Counted from the first letter of the stretch, positions 54,821 through 63,690 are shown. The stretch: DNA of 64,000 bases from Paraburkholderia azotifigens (GCF_007995085.1 NZ_VOQS01000005.1:1302001-1366000), one strand, 5' to 3'. The notes: generated by a model from the sequence alone, not told the origin. Numbers and translations are program-made.

Positions 54821-56295
54821 CATCTCGTTATACAGAAGTGTCGTACCCGTCGCGCAGGATCTGGATGGTGATCACCGCATCCATGACACGCTGCATACCA
54901 ATCCACAGTGTCTTCGCGCCGGGTTCACCATCGCCCTTGCGTCCGAGGAATCCACCCAGTGACGCGATCATCCGTATCATCTGGTTAAGCGTCGGTGGCT
55001 TTTTTGGGCGGGGTTTCTTTGAGAGCACGTGTGCGCCGTGTATCTCGTCAGCCTCAAAGAACAGCGAGGCATCCAGGTCCGGGCAGGTCCTGCCCAGTCG
55101 CATGAGCCGTGCGATACGCCAGGACACCACCATATACAGCACAAGCGCCTTCTCCACGCGCTCCATCTGCGAGAGCTGCAGCGTTTCAACCCGGCAGGCG
55201 TTCTTCAACACATTGAAGAACATCTCGATCTCCCACCTCGCGCGGTACCAGTCAATCAGTTCGGTGAGCGCATGCGCATCGGGCACTTCGCGATTGCTCA
55301 GCAGGCGCCAGACGACGGGCTTCACGTCAGTGGGCGCATCCACTTCACATGCCTCAATGCAGCTCAGCTCGACGCCGCCGCGCCCGGGTAACGTCACGCG
55401 CTGTGCGCGCAGCTCCTGCTTCACTTCACGCGCCTTCTGGCCACCTCGCCCGGGCAGCACGAAGCTGATATGACCGAGCACCTCGCTCGCGTGTACCGTC
55501 TCCCACAGTTTCGCTTCGCCCTTGAGTGCGCGGTTGTGCTGGGAGCGGATCAGCCAGTCAGCCGGTTCGCCCAACTCCTGCGCACGCTGCATGAGCGCGG
55601 CGATATCACCCTCGCGATCGGCCATATATACCAGCCGCGTGCCGGGCATGGCTGCCGCCTGCTGCGCCACGATCTCATAACTTTCGATCCATCGAACGCT
55701 CTCGCGCACGCCGCCACGCTGGCCGTTTTCGTCGCGCGGCTCGCGTGCCCACATCCAGGCGTTCATGACACCCAGCGCCTCGCGATCCGGTGTGACCGCA
55801 TAGGTCGCGTGAAGATACATGCCCACCTGCGCTTCGTAACTGAGCGGGCCGGCCCCCTCGATGTCCTGGCCGTTGAAATTCAGCTCCGTCGTGTCAGCCA
55901 CGCAGAGGACTACCGGTAACTCGCCCATGCGCGCAGTGGTGCGCTCCCAGTGCGGCTGCATCATGTCGCGCCAGTCGATGTGCTCATTGCCCAGAAAGCG
56001 ATACGCCGCCATGGTCTCGGCCCAGCCCTCACAGGCACCCGGAATACTCGCAGTGGGACGCGTGGCAAACCGCTTCAGCAATTGCTTCGCCCGACGATCC
56101 CGCCTTGGGTCACCCAGATCCAGTGTTTCAAATTCCTCGTCCACCCACGCTCCCGGCTCATTGCGAATCTGCATTCGAAAAGTCGAGAGTAAACGCGAAA
56201 TTCCGGCCGTTAACAACCCCTGTCACGCCGGTGCATCGCTCAATGCGCTTTTGGGCAAACGTCCGCTACTGCGGCCACTTCTGTATAACGAGATG
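54821..56295 (-). mobile_element. IS4-family insertion sequence (IS50-like), 1475 bp
   Basis: The element is bounded by perfect 20-bp terminal inverted repeats, CATCTCGTTATACAGAAGTG at 54821-54840 and its complement at 56276-56295, and by a 9-bp target duplication GGCTCAGCC. Length, 9-bp duplication and transposase all fit the IS50 branch of the IS4 family. Perfect ends and an intact transposase suggest recent insertion. If the ends are shifted by one base the duplication would be 8 bp. Confidence 0.93.
54828..56174 (-). CDS. IS4-family transposase (Tn5/IS50-like, DDE)
   Basis: The start is put at ATG 56172-56174 ([15 protein letters not shown]), giving 448 residues; an ATG 42 bp upstream is also possible. 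The N-terminal [18 protein letters not shown] resembles the Tn5 transposase DNA-binding domain. The DDE triad is represented by VADTTELNF (Asp), YMADREGD (Asp) and the Y-R-x3-E motif in [16 protein letters not shown] (Glu). The stop codon lies inside the terminal repeat at 54828-54830. The protein appears intact and should act on the 20-bp ends. Confidence 0.92.
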   Translation of the reverse strand: MQIRNEPGAWVDEEFETLDLGDPRRDRRAKQLLKRFATRPTASIPGACEGWAETMAAYRFLGNEHIDWRDMMQPHWERTTARMGELPVVLCVADTTELNFNGQDIEGAGPLSYEAQVGMYLHATYAVTPDREALGVMNAWMWAREPRDENGQRGGVRESVRWIESYEIVAQQAAAMPGTRLVYMADREGDIAALMQRAQELGEPADWLIRSQHNRALKGEAKLWETVHASEVLGHISFVLPGRGGQKAREVKQELRAQRVTLPGRGGVELSCIEACEVDAPTDVKPVVWRLLSNREVPDAHALTELIDWYRARWEIEMFFNVLKNACRVETLQLSQMERVEKALVLYMVVSWRIARLMRLGRTCPDLDASLFFEADEIHGAHVLSKKPRPKKPPTLNQMIRMIASLGGFLGRKGDGEPGAKTLWIGMQRVMDAVITIQILRDGYDTSV

Positions 56296-56304
56296 GGCTC
56301 AGCC
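56296..56304 (+). repeat. Target site duplication, right copy
   Basis: GGCTCAGCC follows the right end of the IS and equals 54812-54820. Confidence 0.9.
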
Positions 56305-59261
56305 ATGTTGAGCTGCTTGCTGGTGGCACGCAGGGCGTGTTGGTCCGATACGGCTACGACCCCGAAGGTTACCTTGCTGCAGTGACCGATCGCGCCGGCA
56401 CTGTTACGCGACGCTTCGCGTACAGGAACGGCCTGATGGTGCGGCAGGAAAACGCCGAAGGGTTCGAATGCACCTATGGTTGGGACATTATCGGCGACCG
56501 ACATTGTGTGGTCGAACACCGTTCAAGCGGAGGTGAGCACTACAGGTTCCGCTACGACTTCGCAAACGGGCAGAGCGAAGCGACAGATACTTTCGGGAAC
56601 GTCGCACGTTGGCAATACAACGCGAGGGAAGAGGTAACTGCACACACGGGCTTCGATGGGCGCGAGTACCGGTTCGAGTATGACCGCTCGGGCTGGCCAA
56701 ATGTGCTGCATCTGCCCGGTTCGCGCCGGGTCAGGCTGGAATACGACGAACTCGGCCGTCTGGTATCACAAACCGATCCTTTAGGCCAGACAACACGCCT
56801 CGACTACCACGCAAATACGCACCACGTTCGTCGCGCCGCACTCGATGACGGCCGCGAATGGCGTACGAGCTACGATACCCGGCATCGCCCTACGGGCACA
56901 GTCGATCCGTGTGGCCGGCGTACAGTCCTCCAATACGCAGATGACGGACAGCTTGCGCAGATAACGGACGCGCGTGGCGGTCCAGTCGTACTCGAACACG
57001 ACGTGCGTGGCCTGCTGACCTCGCGTACCGACTGCTCGGGCCAAACGACACGCTATGGCTACGATGCCGATGGCCGTCTCGAAGCCGTCACCAACGCACT
57101 GGGACAAACCACACGTGTCAGCTATGCCCCCGACGGGCTCCCCGAGTCGGTTACGCGTGCCGATCTGCAGGTGGAAAAGTACAAATGGAGCGCGCTGGGC
57201 CACCTGGTCGAACACATCAGTCCGGCCGGACACATCGAGCGCTGGGAGCGCGATGGCCTGGGCCGTGTACTGGGTTTCACCGATGCACAGGGACGGCGCG
57301 TGCGCTACGAACGCGATGCCCACGGGCGTCCGCTGCGCCTCGTCAATGGAAACGGTGCGAGCTATCGCTTCGAATGGGATCCCGTCGGACGCCTCATAGC
57401 CGAACAACGCGTGGATGGTACGTCCCGCCGGATGGGTTACAGCGAATCGGGCTTCCTGCAGCACATCGTCAGCCAGGGCGGCGCATCGCAACGCGAGGAA
57501 ATCCACGAGCGCGATGCGCTGGGGCGACTGCTGCAGCGCGAGGGCGAGCACAGTCGCACGCACTACCGCTATGACAGGCTGGGGCAACTCACCGAGGCGC
57601 GACGCATTCCGACGACGGCGGGCGAAATGCTCGACATCTTGGCCGATACGGTCACGCTGAAGTACGACGAAACGGGACGCCTGCTGGCCGAGCAAGGCGT
57701 GCATGGCAGCGTGCGGTACGAACGTGACGTGCCTGGCAATCCGCTTTCTGTGGTGCTACCTGATGGCCAGCGCATCGACACGCTGTATTACGGCTCAGGG
57801 CACACGCACCGGATTCAGGTAAATGGCCATGCCGTCGCCGATTTCGAGCGGGATAACCTGCATCGGGAAATCCGCCGTACCCAAGGCGATCTGGTTCTGC
57901 ATACCGGCTACACGCCGATGGGCCAGATCGCATGGCAGCGCGCCAGCGCCCTGCCCGCAGGTGACGAGCATGCGCCCTCCGAGGCCGAGAGCGCGTTGTG
58001 GTGGCGTTACCGCTACGACAGCCGCGGGGAAATGATCGAGAGTCTGGACCGCTTGCACGGACGCACGGTGTACGACTACGACCGCGCTGGCCAGTTGCAG
58101 ATGCGTAGCGCCGAAGGTTTTGATGTGGAGCGTTTCACGTGGGACGCGGCTGGCAACCTGCTGGACGAAAGCACCCGCACACCTGACAGCAGGATCCCAC
58201 CACTGATGGACAACCTGCTGCGCCGCTATCACGGTGTGCGATACGCTCACGACGTCTGGGGCCAGGTGATCCAGCGAAACGGTACGACCTTGCAATGGGA
58301 TGCGGAGGGTCACCTCCTCTCGACCCTGACGGACCAGCACCGCGCCACTTACCGCTACGACGCACTCGGACGACGCACGGCCAAACGCGTTGAGCAGATC
58401 AGCATGCCGGGCCTCATGCCCGGACGGCAGGCGCGCGAAACCCGCTTCGTGTGGGAAGGCCTGCGACTGGCCCAGGAACGGGAGTCCAGCGGCGACATAC
58501 GTACCTACGTGTATGACCCGGTGCGTGCGTATGCCCCGCTCGCGCGGGTGGACAGAAGCAACGGCAGTTCGCGGGACAAGGTCTGCTACTACCACACCGA
58601 TCCCGCAGGGACGGCACGACAGGTCACTGACTCAAAGGGCCATGTCGTCTGGAGTGGTGCCTGCACGGCATGGGGTAAGGTCCGTGCGAATCTGGCTGAC
58701 GCAGCGAATTTTGTACAACCTCTGCGCTTGCCTGGGCAGTATCAGGATGATGAGTCGGGACTTCACTACAACCTGCATCGGTACTATGATCCGGACAGCG
58801 GGCGCTTCATCAGCCAAGATCCGATTGGGCTTAATGGTGGGTTTAATCTCTATCAATATGCGCCCAACCCGATTAGCTGGATCGATCCGTGGGGGCTGTC
58901 GTGCGAAAGCGAAACAAGCGCATCTGCTAGTAAATTCCCATCAAGAAATGCTGCATTCAAGGCGGCAAAAAGAGATGCTGGAATACCAATGAGACAACAG
59001 CCTAATCGCGTTGACCTCGTCAATCTTACGGATAGAAGTGGCAAGAATATTTTGGGTGAAAATTATCAGCCGATTAAAACACGCGAATACACTTTTAATC
59101 GCGAAGACGGTTCTCAAATTGTTATTCAGGATCATTGGCCTGGTCATAGTTACGGTCCGGCAGGTACGTCGGGGAACCAAGGGCCTCATATCAATGTGAG
59201 ACCCATTGAAGATACCCGCAACGGCACAGTGCCTGGTACGCTTGAGCACTATCCATTTTAG
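56305..59261 (+). pseudogene. PAAR-Rhs toxin gene, 3' part with HNH/EndoVII-like toxin tip
   Basis: This is the rest of the Rhs effector split by the IS, about 985 residues, with many YD repeats (YGYDPEG, YRFEYDRSG, YRYDALGRRTAKRV). It carries the conserved end of the cocoon, QDPIGLNGG followed by YQYAPNPISWIDPWGL, where autocleavage releases the toxin. The tip from 58899 (about 120 residues) has FPSRNAAFKAAKRDAGIP, REYTFNREDGS, IQDHWPGHSYG, GPHINVRPIEDTR and a terminal HYPF, the style of HNH/EndoVII nuclease toxins of the HHH type. It should be a DNase. Cognate Imm50 gene follows at 59273. Internal starts such as GTG 56337 could express part of it. Confidence 0.88.
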
Positions 59262-59272
59262 AGGGATGAGCA

Positions 59273-59680
59273 ATGTTGCACTGGACCGATTTATTGGTGG
59301 ATAAAAGAAAGTTAATGGCCATTTATGGAGTAAATTTTCCATCTCTTGATAAGGTGAATGTTCATGAGATCATCTTTCATCGTGATGGACCAACGGTCAC
59401 CTTTCGAGTTGATTTGCTGGAATATCCGTCATCTCCTCCGAAAAAATGGATTGAAAATGAATTCAATACTGCTCAAATTCGGCTTTCATGTTCAGATGTG
59501 AAATATTCATCTCTTCATGGCTGGAATCACACTTCATTCGTTGCAAGCATTGGTTTGAATAGGGATGGCGACTTGATAACGCTTGCATTGAATGGCGATG
59601 GGCTATCTGTCTGTATTAAATCTTCTTTTTTAGATGTTAGTTCAATCTCAGCCTATATCAATACGCGCCCAATCCGATAA
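59273..59680 (+). CDS. Immunity protein, Imm50 family
   Basis: 135 residues with the Imm50 pattern: HWTDLLVDKRKLMAIYGV near the start, FPSLDKVNVHEIIFHRDGPTVTFRV, then YPSSPPKKWIENEFNTAQIRLSC. It lies 11 bp after the toxin tip with a GAGGGATGAG ribosome site and is AT-rich like other immunity genes here. It should neutralise the HNH-type tip. Its last codons (about 59653 onwards) lie in DNA that, read in another frame, is an Rhs YQYAPNP segment, so its 3' end was reshaped by recombination. Confidence 0.82.
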   Translation: MLHWTDLLVDKRKLMAIYGVNFPSLDKVNVHEIIFHRDGPTVTFRVDLLEYPSSPPKKWIENEFNTAQIRLSCSDVKYSSLHGWNHTSFVASIGLNRDGDLITLALNGDGLSVCIKSSFLDVSSISAYINTRPIR

Positions 59681-60071
59681 GTTGGATTGATCCGCTTGGA
59701 TTGAATGCTGACGATCCGCTCAATACTGCCCTTGGCAGCAAGAACAATCCGTTCGATACTTCTAGAGCCGCTCGCCGGGAAGCAATGCGACAAGCAGGTA
59801 TTCCAACGGGCCAGCAACCTATAAGTCAATCCAGCAATGGTTCTGGCAGAGAATATACATATGAGACGGAAACCCCGGGAGGGGGAAAGGGTCTTTCTTC
59901 GGTACAAGAGCAAACCTTAGATAGAGGTCATCCTGGCGACCACATTGGGAAGCTGGAAAGGTCAAAGTGGACGACCAAGGATATGCAAGAATGAATAAAT
60001 ATGGCCGACCGGCATTGCGTAACGGAAAGGGTAAGGCGTATTACAAAAACTCATCTGGAGGAGGATGTTGA
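59653..60071 (+). pseudogene. Displaced Rhs tip 2 with frameshifted toxin
   Basis: From 59653 the frame reads [19 protein letters not shown], the conserved Rhs end, followed by a toxin of about 120 residues (SRAARREAMRQAGIPTGQQP, GREYTYETETPGGGKG, LDRGHPGD). The frame breaks near 59938: frame 1 stops at 59994, while the next frame continues as HWEAGKVKVDDQGYARMNKY and runs to 60071. One missing C (GAC-CCA-CAT-TGG expected) would restore DPHWEAG. The tip is a second, different toxin with no Rhs body. It overlaps the start of the next gene by one base (TGATG). Confidence 0.8.
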
Positions 60072-60520
60072 TGAGTGCCTCGGATTACAAAAGAGAGCTA
60101 ATGTTTCGCCGGGCACAAGGGAAATTGTGCGCAGAAAGATACTCAAGGAAAATTGCGCACTTTTTGAATCATACTGTCCGCAGTGAAGCATTTTCAGATC
60201 TAAAAAAAACGGATGAAATTATCAATGAATTATCGACAAAAATAATAATCTACAGTGACAATATTAAGATAAATTCAGAATCAGAAATGATTGCATTTAT
60301 CAATCAAAGTGTTGATCAATCCGGATTTTATCTTTTGATTGATGAGGAGTGGCGATTCTGCGGTGCATACGAAATAAACGGGGAATTTGAGTTCAATGCG
60401 AATTTTAATTTCGACGACAATCTAAGTGATGAGATCAGGATAATCGATATTAATTTTCTTTTTCAAATTCAACTTGACTATGATTCTGATGAGATAACTT
60501 GCCTATATCTACAATATTGA
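60071..60520 (+). CDS. Putative immunity protein for displaced tip 2
   Basis: ATG 60071 overlaps the stop of the frameshifted toxin (TGATG), giving 149 residues; an ATG at 60065 is possible. It is AT-rich (Asn, Ile, Asp and Ser common), acidic in the second half (FELNAN-like and DNLSDEIRIIDINF segments) and has no signal peptide, as expected for immunity to a cytoplasmic nuclease. I do not recognise the family. The role is inferred from position and composition. Confidence 0.68.
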   Translation: MSASDYKRELMFRRAQGKLCAERYSRKIAHFLNHTVRSEAFSDLKKTDEIINELSTKIIIYSDNIKINSESEMIAFINQSVDQSGFYLLIDEEWRFCGAYEINGEFEFNANFNFDDNLSDEIRIIDINFLFQIQLDYDSDEITCLYLQY

Positions 60521-60524
60521 CAAG

Positions 60525-60741
60525 TCGGATCATCACCGCCGAATGGGCGAGGGACTGCGTATTCGCGTGGCAGGATGCCCAGCTCCATGCCAACAGCACT
60601 GGGTACGTTGATCGTCACGCGCTGCCCCGGTGTGAATCCCGCGTGCTCGATTCATCGCCCTGCGAGCTTCATCCACGGATAAAGCGGTGGCTCGGTGCGC
60701 AGATACAGCCCCCTGCTCCAGTTGCGCTGGAAGCGCCGTGA
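60525..60741 (-). pseudogene. symE-like toxin gene remnant
   Basis: On the minus strand the sequence reads SRRFQRNWSRGLYLRTEPPL, then YPWMKLAGR, a stop codon TGA where SymE proteins have Trp, then IEHAGFTPGQRVTINV. This is the SymE (SOS-induced, AbrB-fold, type I toxin family) signature LxLxGRWLEQAGFxxGxxVxV. There is no start codon at the 5' end, which is cut at the junction with an Rhs fragment near 60741, and the 3' end is diverged. It is a dead gene, opposite in direction to the Rhs modules around it. Confidence 0.75.
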
Positions 60742-61710
60742 CTCGCCGATGGGCCAGATGGCATGGCAGCGCGCCAGCACCCTGCCCGCAGCTGACGGCG
60801 ATGTGCCCTCCGAAGCTCAGAGCGCGTCGTGGGCGAAACGGTACGACCTTGCAATGGGATGCGGAGGGTCACCTCCTCTCGACCCTGACGAACCAGCACC
60901 GCGCCACTTACCGCTACGACGCACTCGGACGACGCACGGCCAAACGCGTTGAGCAGATCAGCATGCCGGGCCTCTTGCCCGGACCGCAGGCGCGCGAAAC
61001 CCGCTTCGTGTGGCGACATACGTACCTACGTGTATGACCCGGTGCGTGCGTATGCCCCGCTCGCGCGGGTGGACAGAAGCAACGGTAGTTCGCAGGACAA
61101 GGTCTGCTACTACCACACCGATCCCGCAGGGACCGCACGGCAGGTCACCGACTCGGAGGGCCATGTCGTCTGGAGTGGTGCCCGCACGGCATAGGGTAAG
61201 GTCCGTGCGAATCTGGCTGACGCAGCGAATTTTATACAACCGCTACGCTTGCCTGGGCAGTATCAGGATGATGAGTCGGGACTTCACTACAATACCTACA
61301 GGTATTACGACCCGGACATCGCAAGATTCATCAGCCAAGACCCGATTGGGCTGGCCGGCGGGATGAATCTGTATGCATATGCGCCGAATCCGATAAGCTG
61401 GATTGATCCTTGGGGGCTGAGTTGCGACTTACTCTCTAAGCCTAAGAAGGTGGTGAATTCAAACATGCCACATGCAGTGGAGAGGGCCGTCGAGCGAGGT
61501 GTTTATCCGGACAAGAATACGGCGTCTGAGGCTTTAAAAGCGCTGTCAAACCGGATAGAGAAGGATGGTTATCCTGTTGGGACGATACTAGATACGGCTC
61601 ATGCAGACCGTGTGTTAGTACCCGCAGGAAACAATGGCATGGTGGTTTATCAAGTGGCGAAAAATGGCACCGCTAAAATAAAAACAGTCTTGATTAATCT
61701 GCTGGAGTAG
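60742..61710 (+). pseudogene. Displaced Rhs fragment and tip 3, degraded body with an open toxin end
   Basis: The segment is nearly identical to parts of the main Rhs gene but is damaged: it starts in the middle at SPMGQMAWQRAS, lacks about 280 bp after 60832, lacks 38 bp after 61014 (a frameshift), and has TAG in place of a Trp codon at 61192-61194 (GARTA-stop). After this the same frame stays open: LPGQYQDDESGLHYN, QDPIGLAGG, WIDPWGLSCD, then a toxin tip of about 90 residues (MPHAVERAVERGVYPDKNTA, VLVPAGNNGMVVYQVAKNG, IKTVLINLLE). The toxin family is not recognised. An internal start could still make the tip. A DUF2283-like gene follows 3 bp later. Confidence 0.8.
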
Positions 61711-61713
61711 AAA

Positions 61714-61932
61714 ATGTCTGATCGTAAAATCGGTATGGAAGTGAATGAGGATGGAGATGTTGCTTATCTGTCCCTGCCAGAACATCCTGGGAAAGGGAGT
61801 CCGGGAGTAGTTGTGAAACAGATAGGCCTCCGTTCTCTTATCACGGAGTACAAAGGGCCGGAAATATATTTGGACTTTGATAAAAATGGCGTACTTATTG
61901 GAATGGAGTTTTTGCTAGAACAGGAAGATTAA
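61714..61932 (+). CDS. DUF2283-like small protein, putative immunity
   Basis: 72 residues, acidic, with VNEDGDVAYLSLPEHPG and IYLDFDKNGVLIGMEFLLE, the DUF2283 pattern (a strand, then lDfdxdGxliGiE). It starts 3 bp after the stop of tip 3, so it is the likely antidote for that toxin. Family function is otherwise unknown. Confidence 0.72.
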   Translation: MSDRKIGMEVNEDGDVAYLSLPEHPGKGSPGVVVKQIGLRSLITEYKGPEIYLDFDKNGVLIGMEFLLEQED

Positions 61933-61937
61933 AGATT

Positions 61938-61957
61938 AGGGCCGCTAAGGCGGCCCT
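61938..61957 (+). terminator. Hairpin after the DUF2283 gene
   Basis: AGGGCCGC and GCGGCCCT form a perfect 8-bp stem with a TAAG loop. There is no T run. Similar GGCCGC hairpins follow at 62110-62124 and 63231-63248. Confidence 0.55.
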
Positions 61958-61962
61958 TCGTG

Positions 61963-62085
61963 TGTCCAGGACAATCAATAATTATATTCGATAAAGAAAT
62001 TGCAAATAAAATAAAGGTCTTTGCCAAAAAGATAGGAATTGATTATCACGCCGCCTCATCTATTGATAATTTGCGTGATTGGTAA
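61963..62085 (+). pseudogene. 3' remnant of a lost immunity-like gene
   Basis: An AT-rich open frame without start reads IIFDKEIANKIKVFAKKIGI then DYHAASSIDNLRDW and a TAA stop at 62083-62085. Composition, direction and a hairpin right after it (62110-62124) suggest the end of a former immunity gene whose 5' part and toxin were deleted. Confidence 0.5.
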
Positions 62086-62109
62086 AGGTTGACGCAGTCA
62101 GCGCCTATG

Positions 62110-62124
62110 GGCCGCTTAGCGGCC
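62110..62124 (+). terminator. Hairpin terminator after the immunity remnant
   Basis: GGCCGC-TTA-GCGGCC followed by TCTTGTTTATT, a moderately T-rich tail. Confidence 0.6.
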
Positions 62125-62169
62125 TCTTGTTTATTCAGCGGTAATGGTGAGCCGACCGTGTTCAACGGT

Positions 62170-62930
62170 GCTTCGTGTGGGAAGGCCTGCGACTGGTCCA
62201 AGAACGGGAGTCCAGCGGCGCCATACGTACCTACGTGTATGACCCGCTGCGTGCGTATGCCCCGCTCGCGCGGGTGGACAGAAGCAACGGCAGTTCGCAG
62301 GACAAGGTCTGCTACTACCACACCGATCCCGCAGGGACCGCACGACAGGTCACTGACTCAAAGGGCCATGTCGTCTGGGGTGGTGCCTGCACGGCATGGG
62401 GTAAGGTCCGTGCGAATCTGGCTGACGCAGCGAACTTTGTACAACCGCTGCGCTTGCCCGGGCAGTATCAGGATGATGAGTCGGGACTTCACTACAACAC
62501 GTTCCGGTATTACGATCCGCATGCAGGACGCTTCGTCAGTCAGGATCCGATCGGGCTCAATGGTGGACTTAATCTCTATCAGTACGCGCCTAATCCAATA
62601 AACTGGATCGATCCGTGGGGGCTGATGTGTGAGACGGCGCCCACACGGAAAAGCGGTGGAAGCCTTACTGAACCGCAATTGCCGCCGAAAACAATAGTGA
62701 AAGAAAATGGTGTTGAGATTGTCCACTACACGCGCAGCGGAGATCATGGCCCGGCGCATCTTCATGTAAAAGGTGGGGGAGCGGAAACAAAAATTGGTCA
62801 AGCCGGGAAACCCATTGAGGGGTCGCCAGAACTTAGTTCGGTTCAGAGGGTAGTCGTTGAAAATAATAGAGCCACCATACGAAGAGCCATCGATAAGATA
62901 CAGAGATGGTTTGGTTTTAATCAGATCTAA
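62170..62930 (+). pseudogene. Displaced Rhs tip 4 with intact toxin end
   Basis: Rhs similarity begins near 62170 (FVWEGLRLVQERESSG) and runs through QDPIGLNGG and YQYAPNPINWIDPWGLMC without a break; a GTG at 62175 could start a 251-residue protein. The tip of about 100 residues has PPKTIVKENGVEIVHYTRSG, DHGPAHLHVKGGG and a helical C-terminus (ATIRRAIDKIQRWFGFNQI). The DHGPAHLHV motif faintly recalls DUF4160 (DHxPPHxHV), but I do not assign a family. It lacks the PAAR and most of the Rhs body, so it is a displaced module. Immunity-like gene follows 11 bp later. Confidence 0.78.
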
Positions 62931-62941
62931 AGAGATTAATC

Positions 62942-63223
62942 ATGAGTATTGAATCCGGGTTCGTTTGGGTCTTTGTTGGGGAGGGTGCTCGATTTCCTTC
63001 AGGGATATTTACATCTCTGGGTAGTGGCAAGGAGTGGATTTCAGCGAATCAATTGACCGGGGTTTTGACCAGGTATCCCGTTGATGAAGGTGTTTATGAT
63101 TGGGCCATCTCCCGTAATTTGTTCACGCCCAAGAAACCAGAGCATAGCTCCCCTGCTTTTATAGGAAAATTTACGTCCGCTAGCATGGATCACTTCCACT
63201 TCGAAAGTGGAATAATGGACTAA
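62942..63223 (+). CDS. Putative immunity protein for tip 4 (DUF7710-like)
   Basis: 93 residues with [45 protein letters not shown] and LFTPKKPEH, a pattern I associate with DUF7710 (WVFHGEGxxFPSGVF, W-lsGtLtxYPvd-YdWA). It follows tip 4 by 11 bp and precedes a hairpin. The immunity role is from position. Confidence 0.68.
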   Translation: MSIESGFVWVFVGEGARFPSGIFTSLGSGKEWISANQLTGVLTRYPVDEGVYDWAISRNLFTPKKPEHSSPAFIGKFTSASMDHFHFESGIMD

Positions 63224-63230
63224 CAAAAAA

Positions 63231-63248
63231 AGGCCGCGACTGCGGCCT
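63231..63248. terminator. Hairpin after the tip 4 immunity gene
   Basis: AGGCCGC and GCGGCCT form a 7-bp stem around GACT, preceded by AAAAAAA. On the minus strand the stem is followed by a T run, so it may act in both directions. Confidence 0.65.
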
Positions 63249-63345
63249 TCGATGATCCGGTTGCCCGAGATTTGGGCAGCCGGAAACGAGCCGCGTGGCA
63301 CCAGGATCAGGGGCGCGTTGGATAAAGCCTTTATGATATTTTTAC

Positions 63346-63476
63346 ACGGGCTGAAAGGGGTTTATAACCTGAATCGGCACTATGATCGGGACAGTGGGCG
63401 TTTCATTAGTCAAGACCCAATCGGGCTCAGTGGTCTGTTTAATCTCTATCAGTATGCGCCGAATCCTGTCTCATGA
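63346..63476 (+). pseudogene. Displaced Rhs tip 5, toxin lost
   Basis: A short stretch reads [20 protein letters not shown] then [13 protein letters not shown] and a TGA stop at 63474-63476, in place of the WIDPWGL that should follow. It is the last copy of the conserved Rhs end; nothing toxin-like follows. Confidence 0.8.
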
Positions 63477-63599
63477 ATTGTATTAGCCGGGACTCGATCT
63501 GACAGGTAGTCGGGCCGAAAAAGAAAGAGTCATCAACGATGATGATGAGTTTCTCCTTAGCGAGTTCCAGCGAATCGGAGGAAAGTGTGCATTGGCGTC

Positions 63600-63690
63600 T
63601 TGTCATAACACCAGCATCCCTTGTCTTTCCAACCTCCTCATTGACCTTGCCCGTCACCTGCTGCGCCGCACCCTTCCCCGGATCGCGTTC
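63600..63690 (-). pseudogene. Possible CsbD-like fragment
   Basis: On the minus strand a short segment reads GKGAAQQVTGKVNEEVGKTR, like the repeat of CsbD-family stress proteins (KGAAKxxxGKVxExxGK). The frame continues into unrelated sequence and has no good start, so if genuine it is a decayed fragment. Confidence 0.35.

Noticed and set aside
54841..55473. Continuation of the Rhs 5' frame through the IS to 55473
   Set aside because: After 54821 the frame is antisense to the transposase; it is a read-through artefact, not a natural toxin tip.
53626..63476. CRISPR-like array suggested by repeated blocks
   Set aside because: The repeats are copies of Rhs coding sequence hundreds of bases long, not short spaced repeats; no cas genes are present.
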